DNA from: a virus
Virus record (IMG/VR): IMGVR_UViG_3300043607_000069
Location: 1 to 37,690 of that record
DNA length: 37,690 bases
Direction: 5' to 3' (one strand)
The position numbers were made by a program, and so were the translations under genes. Of the stretch, positions 15,029 to 21,899 are shown in pieces. Below the pieces are notes generated by a model that was not told the DNA's origin, ran no database searches, and worked only from the letters and a program-made list of their open reading frames with translations. Positions within the stretch are counted from its first letter, which is position 1. Every line of letters begins with the position of its first letter.

Positions 15029-16531
15029 TTAACCCCAGGCCGATTCATGGACGCGTACTTCCTCGACGATGCCGGTATAGGACAGCGACGCCAGCATGAG
15101 GGCATCGGCGTCGTCGGGAGATGGGCGTCCTCTGGCCTTGATATCGTCTTTCGATTCCATTTGGATCTTGCCGCGACTGTTGCGCTTATAGCGGAGATCC
15201 ACCAACTGCGCCGCGAGATCATCATCCGCGTCGTCGATGTCAATGAGGCGGGATTGAAAGAGTTCGCGGAGCGCCCAGTAGCCTTCGGCGCGAATGTTCT
15301 CGAAGTGTTCTTTGTCCTTGGCGGGTCTCGAGACATTGACGCCAATGACAGTCGTGTATTTCTGTTCCTGGGCGCGTTGCACCACCCCGCGTCCAATGCC
15401 GATCTCGTCCACCTTCACCCGGCCGTAGGCGGTGGTGGTGTTGGACTGCTTTCTGGCGTTGATGAAGGCCAGCAGTTGTCCACAGGTCTCCATGGTGTTG
15501 GGGTTCTGATCGCGGCGGATGATGCGATAGCGCGGTCCCTCGCGTTCGCAGTAGGTGCTGTTGTTCGCGCCGCCACCGACGTCCAATCCGAATTCGTACG
15601 GCGCGGCAGCGGGGAGTTCGTGCTGCTGGGCCGCCAGGACCCATTTAATCGGGAGCAGTCCATCGATCGTGGTATCGGGGAACTGCCCGAGCACCTTTGA
15701 GATCCAGAAGGGATTCGACTCGCCCCATTTGCGGCGTTTCTCGTCCACCCAGAGTTTGCCGACCAGCAGGTGTTTGAGTTTGTCGGGTACCGCTTCGCCG
15801 GTAAAGTTGGGGGTGTCGAAGGCGGAGATGGGAATGACATTCCATCCGGAGCCGGGTTTGCAGATGTTATGAAATTCCGTCTCGGGTGCGTCGGGGTTCC
15901 CAATCGCGAGGAAGCGCGAGTCATCATTGGCGCAGAGGGAGTCCGCGGCTTCCCACAGGGCCTGGCTGGCAATGCCTCCGGCTTCATCAAAGATGACGAG
16001 CACGTAGCGGGCATGAATGCCTTGGAACGCCGCTGGGTCGAGATCATCCGGCTTCATGCCGAAGGCCACCAGTTCCTCTTTGCCATTGGCCGTGGGGAGG
16101 AACCACTCGGTCTGGTTGGTGCGACCGATGAGCGCGGCATTGCCATGGGCGCGATTGATTTCCCGCCAGAGAATGTTCCGGACCTGACGCCCGGTAGGAG
16201 CCGAAGAAACCACGAAGGCTTCTCCAGCGGGATGATTGCACAACCAATGCGCAGCGATTCTGGCCGCGAGGAAAGACTTGCCGGACCCGTGACAGGAGGG
16301 AACGGCGGTCTTGCGATGATCCCGTACTGAAAGGACAATCTCGCGTTGCTTGGTCCAGAGATGCTCCTGCAGGGTGTCCTGGATCCAGCGGTCCGGTGCG
16401 GCGAGGTAGCGTCGGCGCCGTTGTTCCGCAATGATGCCGGCCAGCTGTTCGGCTGGCGAAAGAAAGGAACGCGCGCGAGGAGATCCCCCTAGGGAGAAGG
16501 GATCGGGATGGAGATGAGTGGTAGGTTTCAA
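15029..16531 (-). CDS. terL: Terminase large subunit
   Basis: A 500-residue packaging motor. The ATPase half has the Walker A-type loop CHGSGKS at residues 80-86, the Walker B strand LVIFDEA at about 178-184 and a coupling segment AIGNPD near 209-214. The nuclease half has RNase H-like acidic sites: D317 in FGLDVGGG, D375 in VDEIGIGRG and the D473-D476 cluster in PDDADAL. It cuts concatemers and pumps DNA through the portal. The only upstream start is TTG at 16531, with no Shine-Dalgarno, inside a 14-bp palindrome. Its length is normal for the family. Coupling to the small gene ending just upstream is likely. Confidence 0.93.
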   Translation of the reverse strand: MKPTTHLHPDPFSLGGSPRARSFLSPAEQLAGIIAEQRRRRYLAAPDRWIQDTLQEHLWTKQREIVLSVRDHRKTAVPSCHGSGKSFLAARIAAHWLCNHPAGEAFVVSSAPTGRQVRNILWREINRAHGNAALIGRTNQTEWFLPTANGKEELVAFGMKPDDLDPAAFQGIHARYVLVIFDEAGGIASQALWEAADSLCANDDSRFLAIGNPDAPETEFHNICKPGSGWNVIPISAFDTPNFTGEAVPDKLKHLLVGKLWVDEKRRKWGESNPFWISKVLGQFPDTTIDGLLPIKWVLAAQQHELPAAAPYEFGLDVGGGANNSTYCEREGPRYRIIRRDQNPNTMETCGQLLAFINARKQSNTTTAYGRVKVDEIGIGRGVVQRAQEQKYTTVIGVNVSRPAKDKEHFENIRAEGYWALRELFQSRLIDIDDADDDLAAQLVDLRYKRNSRGKIQMESKDDIKARGRPSPDDADALMLASLSYTGIVEEVRVHESAWG

Positions 16532-16543
16532 ATTTTAAAATTT
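16530..16543. repeat. 14-bp AT palindrome at the TerL start
   Basis: AAATTTTAAAATTT is a perfect palindrome. It covers the stop of the small upstream gene and touches the TTG start of TerL. It contrasts with the GC-rich surroundings and could be a protein-binding site or a weak hairpin over the start. Confidence 0.6.
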
Positions 16544-16652
16544 AACAGGGATTGCTATCCGGACACATGCGCAGGATGATCCACCCGAGAATGAGGATGG
16601 TAGCGAAGAACCACAGGAGCAGCAACGCGCAGGCGGTGAGGAATCGGCGCAT
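16542..16652 (-). CDS. 36-residue single-helix membrane peptide
   Basis: The frame encodes MRRFLTACALLLLWFFATIL, then ILGWIILRMCPDSNPC. Two Arg at the N-terminus precede a hydrophobic stretch of about 23 residues, so it would insert as an N-in membrane helix with a Cys-containing tail. It is placed just before TerL with an overlapping palindrome. A holin-associated or regulatory role is possible but not shown. Confidence 0.6.
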   Translation of the reverse strand: MRRFLTACALLLLWFFATILILGWIILRMCPDSNPC

Positions 16653-16693
16653 GTCAATTCGCGTAGTTGTTCAAGGCACAGCGATGCACGGGG

Positions 16694-16894
16694 TCAAAAG
16701 GGTGCCGGAGGTTCAGGGCCGAAGAAGACATACAGGACGATCAGACAGGCGAAGGCGAACTTGAGCAGCATGATGCCGGGACCGCCGGGAATGGAGAGGC
16801 CGACGAGTTCGAAGAGCAGCGGGATGCAGAACACGACGATGAGGACGAAGATCACGGCGTAGATGAGGCGCCACAGCATGGATCGGATATTCAT
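16694..16894 (-). CDS. Small two-helix membrane protein, holin-like in shape
   Basis: A 66-residue product starting MNIRSMLWRLIYAVIFVLIV, chosen because AGGTG lies 6 bases upstream; a GTG 19 codons earlier is also open. Two hydrophobic helices (about residues 8-30 and 38-60) are split by a GLSIPGGPGI turn. The C-terminus is PEPPAPF. The shape fits class II holins or other small phage membrane proteins, but no family-specific motif is present and no endolysin is adjacent. Confidence 0.62.
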   Translation of the reverse strand: MNIRSMLWRLIYAVIFVLIVVFCIPLLFELVGLSIPGGPGIMLLKFAFACLIVLYVFFGPEPPAPF

Positions 16895-16957
16895 AATGAC
16901 ACCTGATGAAAATTGAATTGAACTGTGAGAATGTACCACGCACGATTTCACTGAATT

Positions 16958-17200
16958 TCAGGGGTGCATGCTCCCCCTCCTGCGGGATGCCAGTCGATCG
17001 GCTCGCTGTTCTTCGCGTAACATTTCATCGACGCGAGCATCGAACTCGTCATCAATGTGTTGCTGCGAGAATTCTTTTCGTGGAGCATCGAGTTCTTCTT
17101 TGGTACGGACCCATCCCTCTCGTAGTAAGCGTTCGAGCTCGCTCTCCTCTGCCGCGCAGGGATGGACCCGTGCATGTTCCGGATGATACATCTCGATCAT
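16958..17200 (-). CDS. Charged helical protein, unknown
   Basis: An 80-residue protein (MIEMYHPEHARVHPCAAEES) starting one base after the terminase small subunit stop. It is rich in Glu, Arg and Lys with helix-forming stretches (ELERLLREGWVRTKEELDAP and IDDEFDARVDEMLREEQRAD). The motif LLREGW is common in small phage proteins that sit near terminase genes. Role unknown. Confidence 0.65.
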   Translation of the reverse strand: MIEMYHPEHARVHPCAAEESELERLLREGWVRTKEELDAPRKEFSQQHIDDEFDARVDEMLREEQRADRLASRRRGSMHP

Positions 17201-17201
17201 A

Positions 17202-17657
17202 CTAATGTACCGTTTCTGCCTTGAGCATCGCGGCGACCTGGAGTGCCCGCTCCTGGAGCTCCTCATTACTCAAGGCACTCAACTCCTGCTGTAGCGAGAG
17301 CGTACCCGAATGCTCCACCATTTCCTTCGGCTTCCCCTTGGCGTAATACCACAGCATGCATTCTACGGCTGGGCGTAATTTTCGCTCCCGCAGATCCGCA
17401 AGCAGGCGTTTTCGGTACACTGGATCCTCAATCATTTGCAAACAGTCCAGCTTGGTTTCCTTGCTCACGACGAAATTCTTTTTCGGAGCCGCTTTTTCTG
17501 CCGCATGTACCGGAGAATCTTTGTATGAATGATTCTGCGTGTGGCCCTGCGGCTTGAGACAGTGCTGGCGCGTCTCGCGGTGCCGGTGCGTACAACGCGG
17601 ACGAATGCCGGGTGTCCGTTTGTATGCAGATGGCGTGACGAACGTGATTTTTGACAT
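17202..17657 (-). CDS. Terminase small subunit candidate
   Basis: A 151-residue basic protein, first gene of the leftward unit. The N-terminal third has a Cys/His cluster (RCTHRHRETRQHCLKPQGHT) that could bind zinc. The C-terminal half has RKLRPAVECMLWYYAKGKPK followed by EMVEHSGTLS. The 'GKPKE.VEHSG' string is common in small-terminase-like phage proteins where a helical DNA-binding region leads into an oligomerisation part. With TerL three genes downstream, a DNA recognition role in packaging is likely. The Shine-Dalgarno is weak. Confidence 0.62.
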   Translation of the reverse strand: MSKITFVTPSAYKRTPGIRPRCTHRHRETRQHCLKPQGHTQNHSYKDSPVHAAEKAAPKKNFVVSKETKLDCLQMIEDPVYRKRLLADLRERKLRPAVECMLWYYAKGKPKEMVEHSGTLSLQQELSALSNEELQERALQVAAMLKAETVH

Positions 17658-17790
17658 AATTTTCAGCAGTGCCTAACCACGAAAAGTGGCTCGTTTCTCC
17701 TCCAACACCCCATTATCCTAAGGCCCGAAAAACCGACCCTCTTCCATGGTATTTCCTCCTCCGAATTCGCAATTCTCCGTGCATATTCGC

Positions 17791-17807
17791 AAAAAGCACC
17801 GCTTTTT
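17791..17807. terminator. AAAAAGC-ACC-GCTTTTT hairpin
   Basis: A perfect 7-bp stem with a 3-base loop that is symmetric, so it would give an RNA hairpin with a T-run on either strand. The stem is mostly A-T, so termination would be weak. It may attenuate the leftward transcript before the small terminase gene. Confidence 0.35.
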
Positions 17808-17998
17808 CGGCAGTTCACACCTGAAACGCGAGGGGTAGGGTCCCCCTTCATGCACCGCCCCTGTTCGTCGTTCGTTCGCGTCATTCCCGCACCGTCATGG
17901 AGCATTTCCCCTATGAAGTACCACTACATTACTAAGGATTTTTTCGTATGATTTTTTATTTAAAGAGAACTTCTAGAAGAATGACCCATACCCCCTCC

Positions 17999-18027
17999 AC
18001 TCTAGACGTGAATTCCCATTTATTCAA
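17999..18027 (-). promoter_or_regulatory. Leftward sigma70-like promoter candidate
   Basis: The minus strand carries TTGAAT (18027-18022), a 17-base spacer and TAGAGT (18004-17999). Each hexamer matches the consensus at four of six positions with ideal spacing. It would start an RNA of about 330 bases before the terminase small subunit gene. Confidence 0.4.
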
Positions 18028-18105
18028 TTCTTACGCATAACTATATACAGTAATCACTCATCGCTGCTAAAAGGGACACCTGCATCTCCACCCCCGAATT
18101 TCCTC

Positions 18106-18134
18106 TCGACACTTTATCTAGTAAACTCTATAAT
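18106..18134 (+). promoter_or_regulatory. Rightward sigma70-like promoter, strong
   Basis: TCGACA (18106-18111), a spacer of exactly 17 bases and a perfect TATAAT (18129-18134) precede the first rightward gene. Transcription would start near 18141, just ahead of a GGAGGA Shine-Dalgarno. This is the best promoter match I found in the window and likely drives the early region using host polymerase. Confidence 0.75.
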
Positions 18135-18157
18135 CAGCTGTTCGGAGGATCCAATAA

Positions 18158-18199
18158 ATGCCGCTGTCTAACTATCGAGGAGCGTATGCCGCTGTATGA
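18158..18199 (+). CDS. 13-codon leader frame duplicating the next gene start
   Basis: ATG at 18158 with GGAGGA upstream opens MPLSNYRGAYAAV and stops at 18199, inside the next gene. Its first 20 bases match the first 20 bases of the following gene (18186-18205) at 18 positions. It may be a coupling leader or the trace of a duplicated start. Confidence 0.4.
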   Translation: MPLSNYRGAYAAV

Positions 18200-18422
18200 C
18201 TATCGGTGCCCGGTCTGCTCCATCACCATTGAACTGTACCAGCATCACCATCACGATCCGGCGCCGATCTGCACCACCTGCATCGGCCCACGCATGATCC
18301 GACAATTCGCCGCACCCGTCATTCGCACCAGCGAGGCCCCGACCATCCGTTCGCATTATTCTAAAGAAGGCTTTCGCATCACCACCACCGATTGCCGCAA
18401 ACCAAAGGATCGCATCGAATGA
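18186..18422 (+). CDS. FmdB-type zinc ribbon protein
   Basis: A 78-residue protein starting MPLYDYRCPVCSITIELYQH. The opening (M-P-x-Y-x-Y-x-C-x-x-C), a second CTTCIG pair near residues 29-32 and the following MIRQFAAPVIRT match the FmdB putative regulatory zinc ribbon. It likely binds one zinc; members are thought to act in regulation or protein contacts. It is first in the rightward unit behind the strong promoter, so it should be made early. GAGGAG precedes the ATG. Confidence 0.78.
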   Translation: MPLYDYRCPVCSITIELYQHHHHDPAPICTTCIGPRMIRQFAAPVIRTSEAPTIRSHYSKEGFRITTTDCRKPKDRIE

Positions 18423-18565
18423 AAGCCGACGAACAAGCCGTGTACGACGCACTCGACAACGTCGATCCCACCACGCACTCGCTGGGCCACATGTACTTTG
18501 CGATGCTGTATGCCTTGATCCTCGCGCTCCTGGTCATCGCGCATCGCATTGAGGAACAACCATGA
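18419..18565 (+). CDS. 48-residue single-pass membrane protein
   Basis: The ATG overlaps the preceding stop (ATGA). The product MKADEQAVYDALDNVDPTTH has an acidic N-terminal part, then a membrane helix (MYFAMLYALILALLVIAHRI) and a short EEQP tail. Unknown function; early inner-membrane peptides of phages may affect host membrane processes or superinfection. Confidence 0.65.
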   Translation: MKADEQAVYDALDNVDPTTHSLGHMYFAMLYALILALLVIAHRIEEQP

Positions 18566-18738
18566 ACGATTACGCCTGGTACGGCATTGCCACCCTCGCC
18601 GTGCTCGCCGCCCTCAGCGTCATGATCACCGGCCTACAATCCAATCGCGAAGCCCGCTGCAAACGCTACGGCCATTCCTGGCAACTCACCACACATGGGT
18701 GGACCTGCATTCGCTGCGGGCACTACTGGAGGACCTGA
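18562..18738 (+). CDS. Membrane-anchored zinc-knuckle-like protein
   Basis: A 58-residue product coupled by ATGA to the gene before it. Residues 3-25 form a hydrophobic helix (AWYGIATLAVLAALSVMITG). The remaining part has C-x3-GHSW and C-x2-CGHYW, a Cys/His/Trp pattern common in small phage proteins (CRRFGHSW...CxRCG). A cytoplasmic zinc site next to the membrane is likely. Role unknown. Confidence 0.68.
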   Translation: MNDYAWYGIATLAVLAALSVMITGLQSNREARCKRYGHSWQLTTHGWTCIRCGHYWRT

Positions 18739-19197
18739 TTGCCGAATAAAGGCTACAAACAATCCCCCTCCCATCGCGCACGGATTCAACGCGCACTCAC
18801 CCGACGCAGCCATCTGGTGGACCAAGCGCTCAGCGCCTATCACCTTAAAATCCCGCAGCATCTGCGGAAGAAAGGCGACGCCCATCCCGGCAAACCCGAT
18901 CCGCTCCCGACCCCGATTCCCCCTTCGGCTTCGCAGATCACCTCAGATCTGCCCCAGCGATGGGGTGCCTACAGCCATCACACCGGCGGCCAGTATTACT
19001 TCAAGCGGGAACAAGCCGACAGCTACTCCGCTTTGGCCAAACTCATTCGCAGCTATGATCTCAACACCACGCCGATCTGGACCTACGTCCGGTCAGGCCG
19101 TACTGAAGACGAACTGCTGCTCCCGATACGCATACCAGAATCCATTACCAAATCTCTCGGTCATCGTTGGCACTTTTACAAGGAGAAGAAACATTGA
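18739..19197 (+). CDS. Unknown basic protein, TTG start
   Basis: A 152-residue protein starting at TTG directly after the previous stop, with GGAGGACC upstream. The N-terminal 50 residues are basic (NKGYKQSPSHRARIQRALTR) and recall NUMOD-like or HTH-like DNA-contact segments in phage proteins. A Pro-rich linker follows, and then HTGGQYYFKREQADSYSALA with a mixed alpha-beta end. DNA binding is possible. No family is assigned. Confidence 0.6.
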   Translation: MPNKGYKQSPSHRARIQRALTRRSHLVDQALSAYHLKIPQHLRKKGDAHPGKPDPLPTPIPPSASQITSDLPQRWGAYSHHTGGQYYFKREQADSYSALAKLIRSYDLNTTPIWTYVRSGRTEDELLLPIRIPESITKSLGHRWHFYKEKKH

Positions 19198-19286
19198 CAC
19201 AAGCCATGATCAGGGTTGCGGCGATTGTGGTCTTGGCGCTGTTGCTAATCGTAGCGGTGCGCGATCACATTCGGAGGCGTCAATGA
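19194..19286 (+). CDS. 30-residue membrane peptide, TTG start
   Basis: TTG overlaps the preceding TGA, and AAGGAG is 10 bases upstream. The product is a single hydrophobic helix (MIRVAAIVVLALLLIVAVRD) ending in a basic HIRRRQ tail. It resembles other micro-membrane peptides in this arm. An internal ATG at codon 5 could also start it. Confidence 0.5.
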   Translation: MTQAMIRVAAIVVLALLLIVAVRDHIRRRQ

Positions 19287-19348
19287 AAGTATGCCGAGAG
19301 GAAACAGCGGCCGAAGTTGGCGCGCGATTTAACAAGGAGCAAAAATGA
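19283..19348 (+). CDS. 21-residue peptide, unknown
   Basis: ATGA overlaps join it to both neighbours and GGAGG lies 6 bases before the ATG. The product (MKVCREETAAEVGARFNKEQ) is charged and helical. It may be a real microprotein or just a coupling frame carrying translation to the next gene. Confidence 0.4.
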   Translation: MKVCREETAAEVGARFNKEQK

Positions 19349-19716
19349 CACAACGCGAATTTCTACAACAACTCTTCCTGCTACGGCAAGACATTGAGAG
19401 CACGCCGATGCTCGATCCCTTTGCCGCGCAACAACGCGAGCGTTGGGCCGCACGACTCGGCGATCTGATGAATCGGCGGATGGGTGCCGCAGATTTACAG
19501 ACCACGGATCCCGTTGTCATTGCCTGCATGGGTTCGGTACCGGAATGCGCCGCGAACGGTTGCCAATTTCTCAAGACCATGGGCTACCGGGAAGGCGAAC
19601 ATCCCTCCCGCGAACCCGTGGATATGCACAAAGGCGACACCGCTGGAGAAATCCTGGCATTCGATAAGGGTTGGCGCGCGGCCTTTGCTCAGATGACACC
19701 GGATCTCACGCCATGA
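19345..19716 (+). CDS. Unknown 123-residue protein
   Basis: The start overlaps the preceding stop and has AAGGAGC 7 bases upstream. The N-terminal half is helical (REFLQQLFLLRQDIESTPML). The C-terminal half has PECAANGCQFLKTMGYREGE, with two Cys three residues apart around Asn-Gly, then DKGWRAAFAQM. No known motif. Its place in the early string suggests a host-interaction or regulatory role, without direct proof. Confidence 0.62.
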   Translation: MTQREFLQQLFLLRQDIESTPMLDPFAAQQRERWAARLGDLMNRRMGAADLQTTDPVVIACMGSVPECAANGCQFLKTMGYREGEHPSREPVDMHKGDTAGEILAFDKGWRAAFAQMTPDLTP

Positions 19717-19970
19717 GTGAAGAGATCCACATCACCATCACCTTCGATATGACCCCACTGCTGGCCGCGACCGAGAAAGCCATTCGCGCCATGGACGAGC
19801 TCGCGCGGGCATTCGAACTCGTCTTTCATTCCCGCCCACGTTCGAGACCCGGAGAGTGGATCTATAAATTCGCGACCTGGCTTGGGTTCTCTCCGTTGTC
19901 TGTGCTCGTCTGGTTAGAAAGTTGTCCCGGTGCGTTTGCTGACGAGTTCGGCGAGGGATGGCCACCATGA
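19713..19970 (+). CDS. Unknown 85-residue protein
   Basis: Coupled through ATGA. It begins MSEEIHITITFDMTPLLAAT: a short beta strand, then a long helix (EKAIRAMDELARAFELVFHS), then WLGFSPLSVLVWLESCPGAF. The tail contains a moderately hydrophobic stretch that could touch the membrane. No family recognised. Confidence 0.6.
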   Translation: MSEEIHITITFDMTPLLAATEKAIRAMDELARAFELVFHSRPRSRPGEWIYKFATWLGFSPLSVLVWLESCPGAFADEFGEGWPP

Positions 19971-20374
19971 CCGGCCGACGTATGGGTCATGTTCGATTTA
20001 AAGGACCGGCTTTTCCCTCCTACATCAAAGCCAAACTCGATACCACTCAGAAGCTGCAATGGAATCCGCATTGCGGAACCCGACAACAACTACGGTATCT
20101 CCGCCAGAAGTGCCGACGCATTCTGGATGCCAAGGATGACGAAACCAAACTCATGGGACAACGCGTCATCGAAGCGGTCAAAGACGAACCGAAGCCGGAG
20201 TTCGGCGCCTTACATTTGATTGCGGCCGCACTCGATATCGCCAACGATACCGACGTCACGTGGTTGGACGCGATGCAGTACCTACTCGATAAATTTGAGG
20301 AGCGACAACATGAGCAGCGAATTCCGGATGGAACGGTCGATGATGGAAGCGACCTCCCTCCATCGACCAAATGA
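19967..20374 (+). CDS. Unknown helical protein
   Basis: A 135-residue product starting MTGRRMGHVRFKGPAFPSYI. This ATG is preferred over one three codons earlier because GAGGG sits 9 bases upstream and the neighbouring genes all use ATGA overlaps. The N-terminus is basic and Arg-rich. The middle (LRQKCRRILDAKDDETKLMG) is helical, and the C-terminus is acidic (DGTVDDGSDLPPSTK). It overlaps the next gene by 65 bases. Function unknown. Confidence 0.58.
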   Translation: MTGRRMGHVRFKGPAFPSYIKAKLDTTQKLQWNPHCGTRQQLRYLRQKCRRILDAKDDETKLMGQRVIEAVKDEPKPEFGALHLIAAALDIANDTDVTWLDAMQYLLDKFEERQHEQRIPDGTVDDGSDLPPSTK

Positions 20375-20708
20375 ACGCTGGACCCATACCGACCGTCATG
20401 GACACATTCATCAATGGTGGACCAACGGCGCACCGGCCACTAGCTATCGCCCCACCGACCACTTCATCACACCCACATTGCATTGGGTTCAGACCGGCAT
20501 AGAGTACTTTGAAGACGGCGCAGAGATTCCCATTGGCGAACATCGCTGCGTACGGTGCGAGGAGAAGGTTGAACCCGGCTACAAGGCCGATGACTGCACA
20601 CAGTATGTTCCCGGCCTGACGCGGTATCTGATTAACGGCCGCAGCGTCAGCAAGGAAGAATACCTCCGACGCTATTTGGAAGAGCATCCGCATGACGGAT
20701 TACAGTAA
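20310..20708 (+). CDS. Zinc-site protein HCVRCEEKV..C, unknown
   Basis: A 132-residue protein (MSSEFRMERSMMEATSLHRP), with GAGGAG 8 bases upstream of the ATG. A His-rich middle (RHGHIHQWWTNGAPATSY) is followed by EHRCVRCEEKVEPGYKADDC, a zinc-binding arrangement with CxxC and a third Cys. The end, NGRSVSKEEYLRRYLEEHP, is a helical hook seen in several phage proteins. It overlaps neighbours on both sides, which underlines the compaction here. Confidence 0.62.
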   Translation: MSSEFRMERSMMEATSLHRPNERWTHTDRHGHIHQWWTNGAPATSYRPTDHFITPTLHWVQTGIEYFEDGAEIPIGEHRCVRCEEKVEPGYKADDCTQYVPGLTRYLINGRSVSKEEYLRRYLEEHPHDGLQ

Positions 20709-20904
20709 CGTACGAGAGTTCCTCGGTCGGTTCATCGGCCAACGGATTCTCGACATCACCCAACAGGACGAAGACGAGTTCAAGGAAGACGGAGAAACCC
20801 GGATCTACTTTCACATGCAGAATGGGGAGATGATTTCTTTTCCCATTGGCGATGACGGCTTTACCATTCATGAATTAGAGGAGGAAAATGGCGAGAGTGA
20901 TTAG
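20692..20904 (+). CDS. Small acidic beta-barrel-like protein
   Basis: A 70-residue product (MTDYSNVREFLGRFIGQRIL). The pattern GQRILDITQQDEDEF, then RIYFHMQNGEMISFPIGDDG is that of small phage proteins with a five-stranded sheet. It overlaps the next gene by 17 bases, whose Shine-Dalgarno (GAGGAGG) is coded in its acidic tail. Function unknown. Confidence 0.62.
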   Translation: MTDYSNVREFLGRFIGQRILDITQQDEDEFKEDGETRIYFHMQNGEMISFPIGDDGFTIHELEEENGESD

Positions 20905-21130
20905 CACCTACAGCTTGTATGACGCACTCAAGTTTGAAGGCATTGATATGCCGGACGACTGCGTCGATGTCACGTTAGAATTCAAGGTGGACAATATCTA
21001 CCAACTCATCTACCGGTGCAATCTCACGGATGAGATGTTGCAGAAAGTCGGTCGCGCACTCCAACGCCTGGGAGAGAAAAGCATCGAGGCGCGGTTCAAA
21101 CCGGTCCAGGACAGCGAACGAGAACCATAA
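20888..21130 (+). CDS. Unknown 80-residue protein
   Basis: The ATG follows GAGGAGGAAA. The product (MARVISTYSLYDALKFEGID) has a mixed alpha-beta pattern with VDVTLEFKVDNIYQLIYRCN in the middle and a basic helix at the end. The stop overlaps the next start as TAATG. No motif recognised. Confidence 0.6.
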   Translation: MARVISTYSLYDALKFEGIDMPDDCVDVTLEFKVDNIYQLIYRCNLTDEMLQKVGRALQRLGEKSIEARFKPVQDSEREP

Positions 21131-21573
21131 TGAGTATTATTGTTGATCCCACCAGACATATCGGCCATACCTGCATCCTCGGTAAACACGTTTGGTTCAT
21201 ATGCACCGGTGTTCGAGAGGTGAACGGCTGGATTGTTCCGGCAGACACCATGGAAGAGCCATTCGGTCAAACTAAATGTCTCTGCGGACAGTACCAATGG
21301 CGGAATCGCACACCACCATGGATTTTACTCAAACACGTGGAACCCCTTAGGAGACAGACCATGGCAGATGCAACCAAGGCACCGGACTTCGCAGAGCACA
21401 TCAGCACACTCAAACGCGAACTGTACAACGCGATGACGCCGTGTCTCGCGCGGTTCAAGGAACGAACCGGCGTCACGCCGCGAAACATTCGCTGTGATAT
21501 GATTGATACCTCGGTCTCCGGTGACATGCGCAGTTACATACTGGGTGATGTGAAGGTGGAGTTCGAACTGTAA
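21130..21573 (+). CDS. Two-part protein, possibly with an internal start
   Basis: A continuous 147-residue frame. The N-terminal 77 residues carry CLCGQYQWRNRTPP after an earlier single Cys and look like a small domain on their own. At residue 78 an ATG (21361) is preceded by TAGGAGAC at proper distance. From there MADATKAPDFAEHISTLKRE reads like a second start with a helical body and a beta end (RSYILGDVKVEFEL). Either one protein or a full and a short product may be made. Confidence 0.58.
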   Translation: MSIIVDPTRHIGHTCILGKHVWFICTGVREVNGWIVPADTMEEPFGQTKCLCGQYQWRNRTPPWILLKHVEPLRRQTMADATKAPDFAEHISTLKRELYNAMTPCLARFKERTGVTPRNIRCDMIDTSVSGDMRSYILGDVKVEFEL

Positions 21574-21899
21574 TGGATCGTCGAGAGTTTTTTCGCCGTG
21601 CGTTCGCGGTGCTCGCCACGACGGCCGTTGCCGAGCTCGATATCGAACGGTTGCTCTGGGTTCCCGGTGAGCGCACGATCTTTCTACCCTCGACATTTGA
21701 TGTCCACGCCGTCATCATGCGTGAAGGGTTGAAAATTCTTCGGGAACAACTAACATTTACCCGGCTCATCAACCGACAATATGACGGCGCAAGTTACGGA
21801 GAAAAAGTGCTCGAATTCATGACTCCAAAAAGGGGGGGTGACGAGATTTTTCGGCTTGATACCTCGGTTTCGGGCAAAAAGTGGCATTCAATTTCCTGA
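21573..21899 (+). CDS. Twin-arginine-like protein with a coat-protein N-arm segment
   Basis: A 108-residue product starting MDRREFFRRAFAVLATTAVA. It opens with a DRREFFR motif and a short hydrophobic stretch like a Tat signal, followed by LLWVPGERTIFLP. Residues 52-70 (GLKILREQLTFTRLINRQY) match coat protein residues 18-36 without gaps, with ten identities in 19 positions including LREQL and NR.Y. It lies far from the virion genes on the opposite strand. Possibilities are an assembly regulator, a superinfection factor or a coat gene fragment fused to an unrelated start. Whether it is exported is not known. Confidence 0.65.
   Translation: MDRREFFRRAFAVLATTAVAELDIERLLWVPGERTIFLPSTFDVHAVIMREGLKILREQLTFTRLINRQYDGASYGEKVLEFMTPKRGGDEIFRLDTSVSGKKWHSIS

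Larger units (their letters stand above)
17658..18105. other. Divergent intergenic control region
   Basis: About 450 bases separate the leftward and rightward units. No convincing gene is present. It contains an AT-rich stretch (17936-17980) with two T6 runs separated by cgtatga, the palindrome TTCTAGAA near 17970, a CCAC/GTGG hairpin near 17676 and an A5/T5 hairpin at 17791-17807. A promoter on each strand is proposed separately. The AT-rich part could also be a DNA-unwinding element. Confidence 0.5.

Noticed and set aside
14993-15700. 235-codon plus-strand open frame
   Set aside because: Fully antisense to the terminase large subunit, whose Walker and nuclease motifs are clear.
17663-17905. 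80-codon minus-strand frame before the terminase small subunit
   Set aside because: Poor ribosome site (AGGGG too close to ATG), no fold signal, and it overlaps hairpins of the control region. It is likely leader sequence.
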